From the NCBI RefSeq assembly GCF_025566885.1, contig NZ_JAOQJQ010000003.1:1-64000 (forward strand): 64,000 nucleotides of DNA. The letters are read 5' to 3'. The notes beneath the pieces are model-generated. The model had not been told where the DNA came from and did not search any database. It saw only the letters and a list, made by a program, of their open reading frames with translations. This document shows positions 43,988-53,200 of the stretch, in pieces. Source of the stretch: Brotonthovivens ammoniilytica (GTDB lineage Bacteria; Bacillota; Clostridia; Lachnospirales; Lachnospiraceae). The position numbers were made by a program, and so were the translations under genes. Position 1 is the first letter of the stretch. Every line of letters begins with the position of its first letter.

Positions 43988-45172
43988 ATGAATCTGAAAA
44001 GAGCCGCATTGGAGCGGCATTATAAATTAAAGGGAAAGATTGAGGTGGTTTCACGGGCAAAGATCGAATCAGTGGAAGATCTGGCTGTTTTATATACGCC
44101 GGGAGTGGCACAGCCCTGCCTTGAGATTCAAAAAGATATCAGGAAAAGCTTTGATTTTACAAGGAGAAATAATCTGGTAGCTGTTATTACAGATGGGACA
44201 GCGGTGCTTGGCCTGGGAGACATCGGACCGGAAGCGGGGATGCCTGTGATGGAAGGAAAGTGTCTGTTATTTAAGGAGCTTGGAAATGTTGATGCGTTTC
44301 CGTTGTGTATCCAGTCCAGGGATCCAGAAACAATTGTGGAAACCATTGTCCAGATAGCAGGAAGTTTTGGGGGAATTAACCTTGAGGATATATCCGCACC
44401 CCGATGCTTTGAGATTGAGGAAAAATTAAAAAAACGACTGAACATCCCAGTATTCCATGATGATCAGCATGGAACGGCGGTGGTTGTTCTTGCCGGTATC
44501 ATAAATGCATTAAAGCTGACAGGAAAAGAGAAACACGCCTGCAGGGTAGTGATAAACGGGGCGGGCTCTGCAGGGATTGCAACAGCAAAGCTGCTGCATG
44601 GTTTTGGGTTTGAAAATATTATTGTGTGCGATATCAGAGGCATCATAGCCAGAGATGACAAATCTTTAAACCAGGCGCAGATGGAAATAGCTGGGATAAC
44701 CAATCACAGATTGCGGCATGGCTCTTTGGCAGATGCATTAGATGGTGCGGATATTTTTGTGGGAGTTTCAGCGCCGGGGGTTGTGACAGCGGATATGATA
44801 AGGCGGATGAATCAGGGAGCTATCGTGTTTGCTATGGCAAATCCGGTTCCGGAAATCATGCCGGATCTTGCAAAAGCAGCAGGTGCGGCGGTAGTTGGAA
44901 CCGGAAGAAGCGATTTCCCCAATCAGATTAATAATGTCTTAGCTTTTCCGGGAATTTTCAGGGGAGCCTTAGATGTGGGGGCAGGGGAAATTAATGAGGA
45001 GATGAAACTGGCGGCGGCTCTGGCGATTGCGGATACGGTTTCAAAAGAAGAATTAACAGCAGATCATATTGTGCCGGAACTTTTGGATCCCAGGGTTTTA
45101 AAGAATGTTTCAAAGGCTGTCAGAGAGGCTGCCATTAAGACTGGTGCGGCGGGCGTCAGGAAAGAAGTGTAA
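43988..45172 (+). CDS. NAD(P)-dependent malic enzyme
   Basis: 394 residues, the short bacterial malic enzyme form. N-terminal LYTPGVAQPCLEI with the catalytic Tyr, VFHDDQHGTAVVVLAG with metal ligands, and a Rossmann domain (VINGAGSAGIATAKLL). It oxidatively decarboxylates malate to pyruvate and CO2. It starts two bases after the PyrD-like gene, so one transcript links ring reduction with C4-acid disposal, which supports fumarate or malate as a pathway product. Start after GGGAGGGATTGAT. Confidence 0.93.
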   Translation: MNLKRAALERHYKLKGKIEVVSRAKIESVEDLAVLYTPGVAQPCLEIQKDIRKSFDFTRRNNLVAVITDGTAVLGLGDIGPEAGMPVMEGKCLLFKELGNVDAFPLCIQSRDPETIVETIVQIAGSFGGINLEDISAPRCFEIEEKLKKRLNIPVFHDDQHGTAVVVLAGIINALKLTGKEKHACRVVINGAGSAGIATAKLLHGFGFENIIVCDIRGIIARDDKSLNQAQMEIAGITNHRLRHGSLADALDGADIFVGVSAPGVVTADMIRRMNQGAIVFAMANPVPEIMPDLAKAAGAAVVGTGRSDFPNQINNVLAFPGIFRGALDVGAGEINEEMKLAAALAIADTVSKEELTADHIVPELLDPRVLKNVSKAVREAAIKTGAAGVRKEV

Positions 45173-45268
45173 AAAAATGAAGTCATCGCTCATATTGTGC
45201 AGGATTTGTAAATTCCACAGAGTTTCTGTATAATAATCTAAAATGTCAAAGGAAAGCGAAACAGACAA

Positions 45269-46012
45269 ATGAAGATTATTATTTCTCCGGCGAAAAAAAT
45301 GAATACAGATACGGATACGCTGGCTGTGGAGGGACTGCCGGTGTATCTTCACAGGACGAAAAAAATTCTCTCCTATCTGCAGGGACTTTCCCGGCAGCAG
45401 GCAAAAGAGCTGTGGAAATGCAATGACAAACTGACAGATCTGAATTATCAGCGGATACAGCAGATGGAGCTGGCACGTGCTTTGACCCCGGCTGTTTTGT
45501 CTTATGAAGGGATTCAGTATCAATACATGGCTCCCGGAGTGCTTGATGAGGATTCTCTTCAATATCTGCAAGATCACCTGCGGATTTTATCAGGATTTTA
45601 TGGAATCTTAAATCCCTTTGATGGAGTAGTTCCCTACCGGCTGGAAATGCAGGCGAAGGCCGGAGTGGACGGCTGCAGAGATCTGTATGAGTTCTGGGGG
45701 AGCAGCCTGTATGAGAGCCTTGCAAAAGAGACAGACTGTATTTTGAATCTGGCCTCTAAAGAATACAGCAGGTGCATTGAAAAGTATCTGGAGCCGGAAA
45801 TAATGTTCATTACAGTAGTGTTCGGTCAGATGAAAGAAGGAAAAGTCATACAGAAAGGTACACTGGCTAAGATGGCAAGAGGAGAGATGGTGCGCTATAT
45901 GGCGGAAAATGGTATCGAAGATCTGGAAAGAGTGAAAGGCTTTGACCGTCTGAACTTTATCTATGCGCCGGAGCGGTCGGATGAAAAGATAATTGTATTT
46001 TTGCAAAAATAA
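45269..46012 (+). CDS. yaaA: YaaA-family peroxide-stress protein
   Basis: 247 residues (DUF328) with the family start MKIIISPAKKMN, the middle LSGFYGILNPFDGVVPYRLEM and the late NLASKEYS. In E. coli YaaA limits free iron and DNA damage under H2O2; it has a DNA-binding fold. A stand-alone gene ended by the terminator at 46071. Confidence 0.92.
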   Translation: MKIIISPAKKMNTDTDTLAVEGLPVYLHRTKKILSYLQGLSRQQAKELWKCNDKLTDLNYQRIQQMELARALTPAVLSYEGIQYQYMAPGVLDEDSLQYLQDHLRILSGFYGILNPFDGVVPYRLEMQAKAGVDGCRDLYEFWGSSLYESLAKETDCILNLASKEYSRCIEKYLEPEIMFITVVFGQMKEGKVIQKGTLAKMARGEMVRYMAENGIEDLERVKGFDRLNFIYAPERSDEKIIVFLQK

Positions 46013-46070
46013 AAGGAGCCATTAAAATTGCTAAAAGAGCTGTAATGATGACCGGTATTTTCCGGCAAAG

Positions 46071-46110
46071 AAAAATCCATGTAACGGGAAACCGCTGCAT
46101 GGATTTTTTT
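46071..46110 (+). terminator. Terminator after yaaA
   Basis: AAAAATCCATG / CATGGATTTTTTT, an 11-bp stem with T-run. Confidence 0.85.
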
Positions 46111-46230
46111 AGGCAAGGGGCCTGTTCCACATTGTGCAGTTTCTCAAAAGAGAAACGGAGATTTATAAAATGTGAAAAAAGTATGAAGTTGTTGCTTGTG
46201 ATGTTAGTGTGTGTTATATTCTTTACTATG

Positions 46231-46258
46231 CCAATAATTAACGATGTTAACTAATTGG
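46231..46258 (+). promoter_or_regulatory. MarR operator and promoter region
   Basis: Near-palindrome CCAATAATTAAC / GTTAACTAATTGG, just downstream of a TATATT -10 box (46215) and 26 bases before the MarR start. Likely the autoregulatory operator of the MarR-ABC operon. Confidence 0.6.
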
Positions 46259-46284
46259 ACATCAATCTTAAGGTGGTGAAAGGA

Positions 46285-46788
46285 ATGGACGGGAACAATA
46301 TGGAAATACTGGAAGCATTACAGATGTTTCACAAGCTGAATTTTTCCGTATTATTCCAGGATATGTCAAAGGGAGAGTTTATTACCCTGAAGGCAATCAA
46401 AGGATGCTCTGCAAGGTGCGGGACAAATGAGAATGAGTCCCGGACAGACGATGAGGGAGCCCGGGCAAAAGTATCAGATGTGGTAAAGCATTTGGATGTT
46501 ATGCCCTCGGCAGTTTCTAGAACGTTAAAAACTCTGGAAGAAAAGAAATGGATTATCCGGACCGTAAACAGCCGGGACCGGAGAAATATGCAGGTGGAAC
46601 TCACAGAGGCGGGCAATAAAGAACTGGATAATGTGGGCCGTAAAATGTCAGAGGTCACAGCGCGTATTTTACAGAAAATGGATCAGAAAGAGCTTGAAAA
46701 AATGATACAGATTCTGCATCAGCTGTATGAAATTTCAAAAAGAGAGTTAGAATTGTATAAGGAAGAATTAGGCAGAAAGGACGTTTAA
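46285..46788 (+). CDS. MarR-family repressor
   Basis: 167 residues. The winged helix (VSDVVKHLDVMPSAVSRTLKTLEEKKWIIRTVNSRDRRNMQVELTEAG in parts) is standard. A Cys pair (CSARCG) near residue 40 is unusual and could be a redox or metal switch. I choose the ATG at 46285 with AAGGTGGTGAAAGG before it; a TTG 30 bases upstream would overlap the operator. It is separated by one base from the ABC exporter gene and likely represses it until a toxic ligand binds. Confidence 0.9.
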   Translation: MDGNNMEILEALQMFHKLNFSVLFQDMSKGEFITLKAIKGCSARCGTNENESRTDDEGARAKVSDVVKHLDVMPSAVSRTLKTLEEKKWIIRTVNSRDRRNMQVELTEAGNKELDNVGRKMSEVTARILQKMDQKELEKMIQILHQLYEISKRELELYKEELGRKDV

Positions 46789-46789
46789 G

Positions 46790-49108
46790 ATGTTTAAGAT
46801 TTTTAAAAACATGAAGCCTTATTGGAAGAGTATTATTGTCATTATTCTGCTGTTGATTGTGCAGGCCTTCTGCGACCTGTCACTGCCCACCTATACGGCG
46901 GATATTATTGATGTGGGCATCCAGAATAAAGGAGTAGAGCATATTCTTCCGGAAAAAATCACAAAAGAAGAATATGAATATGCCAAGCTGTTTATGACTG
47001 AACAGGAAGCAAAAGACTGGGATGACAGCTATAAGGCAGATGGAAACGTGTATGAACGTACACAGGAGGATGGGGATACACTTGGCAGTCTGGACGAATC
47101 CCTTGCAGTGCCGCTGGTTTTAAATTATCAGATGTCAGCGGTAGATGAGGAGACTTTTAAGGAGTATCTGGCCCAGGCTCAGGGAGCAGACCCGGCAGCT
47201 TTAAAAGATTTGTCCATTGAGCAGATTGGACAGCAGTCAGGAATGAAGCTGGAAACCTTTGTGCAGGAAAAGGAAAATGATGACGGGGAAATGGAAGAGA
47301 TGACCTGCGTGGATATGCGGCCTGTTTTTCAGGGAATGATGGCTTCAGGCCAGATGAATCAGGACAGTGTTATGCAGATGCGGGAATCTATGGAAAAAAT
47401 GGTTGATGCCATGGGAAGTTCCACCATGCAGTCAACAGGCGTTGCTTATGCGGTTCACTGTGATGAACTTGCGGGAATCAATATAGATAATATTCAGAAA
47501 TCTTATTTGTGGAAAGAAGGATTTACCATGGTGGGATTTGCCGCTGTTTCAGTGGCATGTGCGATTTTAGTATCCTTCTTTGCGGCGCGTATCGGCGCCG
47601 GTATCGGAAGAACCTTAAGAGGCGGAACTTTCAAGAAAGTACTTGGTTTTTCTAATGCAGAGATGAATCAGTTTTCTACAGCTTCCCTGATTACAAGGAG
47701 TACCAATGATGTACAGCAGATTCAGCTTGTATCTGCCCTGCTGCTTCGAATGATTTTATATGCCCCCATTCTTGGAATCGGCGGCGTTGTGAAAGTAATT
47801 CAGACCGGAGCACATATGGGATGGATTATAGCGTTATCAGTTGTTGTAATTGTAGGATTTGTAGGTCTATTGGTATCTATTGCAATGCCGAAATTTAAAG
47901 CAATGCAGAAACTGGTGGATAACTTGAATCTGGTTTCTAGAGAAATCCTGACAGGTCTTCAGGTTATCCGGGCATTTAAGAGGGAAGATACCGAAGAGAA
48001 GCGTTTTGATAAAGCAAACAAAGATCTGACAAAAACAACATTGTTTACTAACCGGGTTATGGCGTTTATGCTGCCGGGTATGATGGCTTTGATGAATTGT
48101 ATTACCGTATTAATTATGTGGGTTGCCTCAAAGAAAATTGATGACGGTGTGATGCAGGTTGGAGCTATGACAGCATTTATCACATATGCAATGATGATTG
48201 TTATGGCATTTTTAATGCTGACCATGATGTCTATTATGCTTCCAAGAGCCGGCGTGGCAGCAGAACGTATTGATGAAGTTCTGACTACAAAAAGTACGAT
48301 TTTAGATCCGGAAAGTCCTGCGGCTTTGACAGACAGCAAAGGGCTGCTTGCATTTCATCACGTGAATTTCAGGTATCCGGGAGGAGAAGAAGATGCTCTC
48401 CACGATATCGACTTTGTGGCGGAGCCCGGAAAAACAACTGCGATTATTGGAAGTACCGGAAGCGGAAAATCAACGGTAGTAAATCTGATTCCGCGTTTAT
48501 ATGATGTGACCGAAGGAAGCATCACGCTGGATGGTGTGGATGTGAAGCAGCTGCGCATGAAGGAGCTTAGAGCGGAAATCGGTTTTGTACCTCAAAAAGG
48601 CATTTTGTTTTCGGGAACCATTGCTTCTAATCTGCGGTTTGGCAATACAGATGCTACAGACGAAGAGGTGCAGAATGCAGCCGAAATTGCTCAGGCAACG
48701 GAATTTATAGAGACAAAGAAACGGAAGTATGACAGCGAGATTTCCCAGGGAGGAACCAATGTGTCCGGCGGGCAAAAGCAGCGTCTTGCAATTGCAAGGG
48801 CTATTGCTAAAAATCCGAAAATCTTTGTATTTGATGACAGTTTCTCTGCGCTGGATTTAAAAACAGATGCGGCTCTTAGGAAAGCTTTGTCAGAAAAAGT
48901 GAAGGACCGCACAATGATTATTGTTGCTCAGCGTATTAGTACCATTATGCACGCAGAACAGATTATTGTGTTGAATGAAGGACGGATTGCAGGAAAAGGA
49001 ACCCACCAGGAGCTGCTTGAAAGCTGCGAGGTTTATCAGCAGATTGCAAAATCACAGCTTTCAGAAAAAGAGCTAAAGATGGGTATGCATGGAAAGGAGG
49101 AAGCGTAA
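46790..49108 (+). CDS. ABC exporter half with degenerate ATP site and large external insert
   Basis: 772 residues against about 580 for the family. A region of roughly 190 residues (about 40-235), rich in acidic residues and Met, lies between membrane helices 1 and 2 and should be outside the cell. The ATPase domain has Walker A GSTGSGKST, signature NVSGGQKQR and Walker B FVFDDSFSALD with Asp where the catalytic Glu should be. It therefore forms the non-canonical site of a heterodimer with the next gene. Probably a drug or peptide exporter. Confidence 0.92.
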   Translation: MFKIFKNMKPYWKSIIVIILLLIVQAFCDLSLPTYTADIIDVGIQNKGVEHILPEKITKEEYEYAKLFMTEQEAKDWDDSYKADGNVYERTQEDGDTLGSLDESLAVPLVLNYQMSAVDEETFKEYLAQAQGADPAALKDLSIEQIGQQSGMKLETFVQEKENDDGEMEEMTCVDMRPVFQGMMASGQMNQDSVMQMRESMEKMVDAMGSSTMQSTGVAYAVHCDELAGINIDNIQKSYLWKEGFTMVGFAAVSVACAILVSFFAARIGAGIGRTLRGGTFKKVLGFSNAEMNQFSTASLITRSTNDVQQIQLVSALLLRMILYAPILGIGGVVKVIQTGAHMGWIIALSVVVIVGFVGLLVSIAMPKFKAMQKLVDNLNLVSREILTGLQVIRAFKREDTEEKRFDKANKDLTKTTLFTNRVMAFMLPGMMALMNCITVLIMWVASKKIDDGVMQVGAMTAFITYAMMIVMAFLMLTMMSIMLPRAGVAAERIDEVLTTKSTILDPESPAALTDSKGLLAFHHVNFRYPGGEEDALHDIDFVAEPGKTTAIIGSTGSGKSTVVNLIPRLYDVTEGSITLDGVDVKQLRMKELRAEIGFVPQKGILFSGTIASNLRFGNTDATDEEVQNAAEIAQATEFIETKKRKYDSEISQGGTNVSGGQKQRLAIARAIAKNPKIFVFDDSFSALDLKTDAALRKALSEKVKDRTMIIVAQRISTIMHAEQIIVLNEGRIAGKGTHQELLESCEVYQQIAKSQLSEKELKMGMHGKEEA

Positions 49109-49111
49109 ATT

Positions 49112-50950
49112 ATGAGTGAAAACAGTAGACCTCCAAAACGGCCGGGTGGTTTCGGCGGCGGTATGGCTCCGGCGGAAAAAGCCAAAGACTTTAAAGGAAC
49201 CATTAAAAAAATATTGCAGTACATTGGAAAATATAAAATTGCGGTTATCATAGTTATGATTTTTGCGGCCTGTTCTACCGTATTCAATGTTTTAGGCCCC
49301 AAAATTCTTGGTAAGGCAACGACAGAGCTGGCCAGCGGTCTGATGGCCAAAATCCAGGGAGTAGGAAGCATTGATTTTAGTAAAATTGCCACGATACTGT
49401 TGATTGTATTATCGTTGTATGTGATTTCTGCTGCCTTTGGACTGCTGCAGGGATTTATTATGACAGGGGTTACGCAGAAGATCTGCTACCGGATGCGCCG
49501 GGAGATTTCTGAAAAAATCAATCGTATGCCCATGAAATATTTTGAAAGCCGCACCTATGGAGAGGTGCTTTCAAGAATTACCAATGATGTGGATACACTG
49601 GGGGTGGGGTTAAACCAGAGTATTACTCAGATTATTACCTCACTTGCAACGATTATCGGTGTGCTTGTGATGATGCTCAGCATTTCACCGCTGATGACAC
49701 TGATTGCAGTTGTTATTCTTCCGGTTTCCATATGCGTGGTTATGCTGGTTGTAAAGCAGTCGCAGAAACACTTCCGCACCCAGCAGGAATATCTGGGCCA
49801 CATCAATGGTCTGGTGGAGGAGTCCTATGGCGGACATCTGGTAATTAAGGCATATAACAAAGAAGATGAAATGGTTCAGCGTTTTGATAATACTAATGAA
49901 GTTCTGTACAAATCCGCATGGAAATCCCAGTTTTTATCCGGAATGATGATGCCGCTGATGCAGCTGGTCAGCAATCTTGGATATGCGGCGGTTTCCATTG
50001 CCGGCGGATTCTTATGTATTTCCGGTGTTATTACAGTGGGTGAAATTCAGGCGTTCATTCAGTATGTCAGAAGCTTTACTCAGCCGATTCAGCAGATTGC
50101 CCAGGTTGTCAATCAGCTGCAGTCTATGGCAGCAGCTGCAGAACGTGTTTTTGAATTTTTAGAAGAGGAAGAAGAAGATCAGTTTGCGAAAAACCCGGCT
50201 GCTATGGACCATATTGAAGGAAACGTTGATTTTAATCATGTAAAATTTGGTTATAAAGAAGACCAGACCATTGTCAATGATTTCAGCGCTCATGTGGAAC
50301 CGGGACAAAAAATTGCTATTGTAGGACCTACCGGCGCCGGAAAAACTACTATGGTGAAGCTGCTGATGCGTTTTTATGATGTAAATGAAGGCTCCATCTG
50401 TGTAGACGGACATAATGTAAAGGATTATAACCGGCGGGATTTAAGAGATGCCTTTGGAATGGTGCTTCAGGATACCTGGCTGTTTAAGGGAACGATCATG
50501 GAAAATATCCGGTACGGACGCCTAGAGGCTACGGACGAAGAAGTAATAGAGGCTGCAAAGGCGGCTCATGCACATCATTTTATCCAGACCCTTCCCGGCG
50601 GTTATCAGATGGAGCTGAATGAAGATGCCAGCAATGTATCACAGGGGCAGAAGCAGCTGCTGACCATTGCAAGAGCGATTCTTGCAGATAATCGTATTTT
50701 GATTCTGGATGAAGCAACGTCTTCTGTAGATACCCGTACAGAAATCCTGATTCAGAAAGCTATGGATAATCTGATGCAGGGCAGAACAAGTTTTATTATT
50801 GCCCATCGTTTATCCACCATTCGGAATGCAGATCTGATTCTGGTAATGAAAGACGGCGATATTATTGAGCAGGGAACTCATGAGGAACTCCTGAAAGAAA
50901 ATGGTTTTTATGCAGATCTGTATAATTCGCAGTTTGAAGAGGCTTCTTAA
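49112..50950 (+). CDS. ABC exporter half with canonical ATP site
   Basis: 612 residues. A Pro/Gly-rich N-terminus (RPPKRPGGFGGGM), six membrane helices, and an ATPase domain with GPTGAGKTT, SQGQKQ and the canonical Walker B ILILDEATSSVD. Starts 3 bases after its partner. Together they resemble heterodimeric multidrug exporters such as BmrCD or TM287/288. Regulated by the upstream MarR. Confidence 0.94.
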   Translation: MSENSRPPKRPGGFGGGMAPAEKAKDFKGTIKKILQYIGKYKIAVIIVMIFAACSTVFNVLGPKILGKATTELASGLMAKIQGVGSIDFSKIATILLIVLSLYVISAAFGLLQGFIMTGVTQKICYRMRREISEKINRMPMKYFESRTYGEVLSRITNDVDTLGVGLNQSITQIITSLATIIGVLVMMLSISPLMTLIAVVILPVSICVVMLVVKQSQKHFRTQQEYLGHINGLVEESYGGHLVIKAYNKEDEMVQRFDNTNEVLYKSAWKSQFLSGMMMPLMQLVSNLGYAAVSIAGGFLCISGVITVGEIQAFIQYVRSFTQPIQQIAQVVNQLQSMAAAAERVFEFLEEEEEDQFAKNPAAMDHIEGNVDFNHVKFGYKEDQTIVNDFSAHVEPGQKIAIVGPTGAGKTTMVKLLMRFYDVNEGSICVDGHNVKDYNRRDLRDAFGMVLQDTWLFKGTIMENIRYGRLEATDEEVIEAAKAAHAHHFIQTLPGGYQMELNEDASNVSQGQKQLLTIARAILADNRILILDEATSSVDTRTEILIQKAMDNLMQGRTSFIIAHRLSTIRNADLILVMKDGDIIEQGTHEELLKENGFYADLYNSQFEEAS

Positions 50951-51129
50951 TTCCCGGTTTCCATTGACAGCAGTTTTGATGTCTGGTATTCTTTGGATAG
51001 TACAATTTTATATACTTGGCGTGTTGAAAAATATGCCGTATGGAAATAAAAGGGAGTAGTTGGCGCCAGTACAGGCGTTTACGATATCGTCAGCGCGATG
51101 ACAGAAGGTCATCCGGTACGTAACCAAGC

Positions 51130-51178
51130 AGCGAGACTTTTGTTGTGAAACAGCCACAGCAGAAGTCCCGCTTTTTTT
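51130..51178 (+). terminator. Terminator after the ABC exporter
   Basis: AGCGAGACTT / AAGTCCCGCT followed by seven T. The left arm resembles the REP-like GCGAGACTT repeat. The gap 50951-51193 otherwise has a 31-codon start-less open stretch (51052-51147) whose origin is unclear. Confidence 0.65.
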
Positions 51179-51193
51179 AAAAGGAGTTTGCGC

Positions 51194-52321
51194 ATGTCAA
51201 AGAAAACATTAAGACTGATTCTGGGAATTATTACATTTGCTGTGATACTTACAGCGGTTGTATTTCATCTGAATAAGGTAGCGGGGGTGTTTATAGCCGT
51301 ATGGAATGTATTTATGCCTTTTGTGGTAGGTGTAGCCCTGGCTTTTATCCTCAATGTTCCTATGAAATTTGCAGAGCGGAGAATTTTGTGTAAGATAAAA
51401 CGTCATAAGGTGAAGAGGGCCTGTTCGATACTGGCGACTCTTGCTTTTTGCGGAGTTATTATTGCCATAGTTATATTATTAATCGTTCCGGAGATTATCA
51501 ACACAGTAGAATCCATTATTAACAATCTCCCTGCCATGATGGATCAGGTGGATGCCCTGATTCAGAAGATAGCCGGTTTCAGCAAAGACTTTGAAGAATT
51601 TGTAGGAAAGAGCAATTTTGACACAGATAAGATTCTCAACAGTATTATGAGTTTTGCACAGACACAGATGTCAACCCTTGGAACATCGGTTTTCTCAGCT
51701 TTGACCAGCGCCATCGGAACCATTGTGGGCGGAGTGATCGGGTTTGTATTTTCCATTTATATTCTGGCATCCAAGGAGAAACTGGTGCGTCAGACCAGAA
51801 TGGTTTTGTATGCTTATCTGAAAGAAGAACGGGCAAAGAAAATCTGGGATATTATTCTCATGGCTAATCATACATTTCAGAGATTTATTTCCGGACAGTG
51901 TCTGGAAGCCTGCATCCTTGGATGCATGTTCTGGCTGTCTATGACAATCTTTAAGATGCCTTATGCCATATTGATCAGCGTGGTGATCGGTGTGCTGGCG
52001 CTGATTCCTATATTCGGTGCATTTGTGGGATGTCTGGTAGGATTTTTGCTGATTGTATTTTTAAATCCCATTCAGGCTGTCTGGTTCCTGGTTCTGTTTA
52101 TTGTAATTCAGCAGATTGAGGGACATTTTATCTACCCCTTTGTTATTGGCACATCGGTGGGACTGCCGTCTATCTGGGTATTGCTGGCTGTTGTAGTGGG
52201 CGGAAAGCTGTTTGGAGTCATTGGTATGGTTGTATTTATACCGTTATGTTCTGTGCTGTATGCACTGTTTGCCACAAATGTAAGAAAGCATTTGAAAAAG
52301 AAAAAAATGACCATAATCTGA
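51194..52321 (+). CDS. AI-2E family transporter (YdgG/PerM type)
   Basis: 375 residues, about 8 membrane helices, with the family core FVFSIYILASKEKLVRQTR and the late PFVIGTSVGLPSIWVLLAVVVGG. Members export autoinducer-2 or act as Na+/H+ antiporters; sequence does not decide. Start ATG at 51194 with AAGGAG before it; a TTG six bases upstream is less likely. Confidence 0.9.
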   Translation: MSKKTLRLILGIITFAVILTAVVFHLNKVAGVFIAVWNVFMPFVVGVALAFILNVPMKFAERRILCKIKRHKVKRACSILATLAFCGVIIAIVILLIVPEIINTVESIINNLPAMMDQVDALIQKIAGFSKDFEEFVGKSNFDTDKILNSIMSFAQTQMSTLGTSVFSALTSAIGTIVGGVIGFVFSIYILASKEKLVRQTRMVLYAYLKEERAKKIWDIILMANHTFQRFISGQCLEACILGCMFWLSMTIFKMPYAILISVVIGVLALIPIFGAFVGCLVGFLLIVFLNPIQAVWFLVLFIVIQQIEGHFIYPFVIGTSVGLPSIWVLLAVVVGGKLFGVIGMVVFIPLCSVLYALFATNVRKHLKKKKMTII

Positions 52322-52337
52322 AAGGAGGCATCCTGAG

Positions 52338-53099
52338 ATGAAATATGCAGAAGAAGGAATGCAGTATCATATTGGAATTAGGAACGGTGAGATTGGAAAA
52401 TATGTAATTTTGCCGGGGGACCCAAAACGATGCGTCAAAATTGCGGCTTTCCTGGATCATGCCAGACTGGTGGCGGATAATCGGGAATTTGTTACCTATA
52501 CAGGCTTTTTAGAAGGAGAGCGTGTGAGCGTTACATCTACAGGGATTGGAGGGCCCTCCGCTGCTATAGCCATGGAAGAGCTGGTGAGGGCCGGAGCAGA
52601 TACGTTTATCCGGGTGGGAACCTGCGGTGGAATGCAGCCACAGGTGAAAAGCGGAGATCTGGTAATTGCCACGGGAGCGGTTAGGATGGAAGGAACCAGC
52701 CGGGAGTACGCGCCCATTGAATTTCCGGCAGTGGCGGATTTTCATCTGTCAGGCGCCTTAGAGAGAGCCGCAGAAAAGCTTGGATTTTCCTGTCATACCG
52801 GCGTTGTTCAGTGCAAAGATTCTTTTTACGGCCAGCATGAACCGCAGAAAATGCCGGTGGGGTATGAGCTTCAGGAAAAATGGAACGCCTGGATAAAGCT
52901 TGGATGCCTGGCTTCTGAAATGGAGTCGGCGGCATTGTTTGTGGTGGCTTCTTATCTGAACGTGCGTGCTGCATCAGTATTTTTAACAGTTGCCAATCAG
53001 GAGCGGGAAAGGCTGGGGCTTGAGAATCCTGTGGTTCATGATACGGAAAAAGCCATCCGGACTGCGTTAGAGGCTGTTCGGGAATTGATTCAATCATAA
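52338..53099 (+). CDS. udp: Uridine phosphorylase
   Basis: 253 residues of nucleoside phosphorylase family 1. LPGDPKRCVKIA gives the phosphate site, RVGTCGGMQPQVKSGDLVIATGAVRMEGTS in part the base site, and SEMESAALFVVAS the ribose-binding Glu/Met pair. It splits uridine to uracil and ribose-1-phosphate. 16 bases after the AI-2E family gene. A terminator follows. Confidence 0.92.
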   Translation: MKYAEEGMQYHIGIRNGEIGKYVILPGDPKRCVKIAAFLDHARLVADNREFVTYTGFLEGERVSVTSTGIGGPSAAIAMEELVRAGADTFIRVGTCGGMQPQVKSGDLVIATGAVRMEGTSREYAPIEFPAVADFHLSGALERAAEKLGFSCHTGVVQCKDSFYGQHEPQKMPVGYELQEKWNAWIKLGCLASEMESAALFVVASYLNVRAASVFLTVANQERERLGLENPVVHDTEKAIRTALEAVRELIQS

Positions 53100-53105
53100 T
53101 AAAAG

Positions 53106-53159
53106 AAAAAGCAGATACTGCAGTCACCTGGCTGGTGATTTTGCAGCATCTGCTTTTTT
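53106..53159. terminator. Bidirectional terminator
   Basis: Long stem: AAAAAGCAGAT / ATCTGCTTTTTT with inner GCA / TGC and CACC / GGTG pairs, between convergent udp and the ROK gene. Confidence 0.85.
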
Positions 53160-53200
53160 GGAATTAAAAGCTTTATTTCCTGCTGTATGAAAATAATTCC

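Noticed and set aside
51052..51147. Start-less 31-codon frame (reading VGASTGVYDIVSAMTEG) before the AI-2E family gene
   Set aside because: It looks protein-like and may be a gene remnant, but it has no start, is too short to assign, and ends inside a terminator arm.
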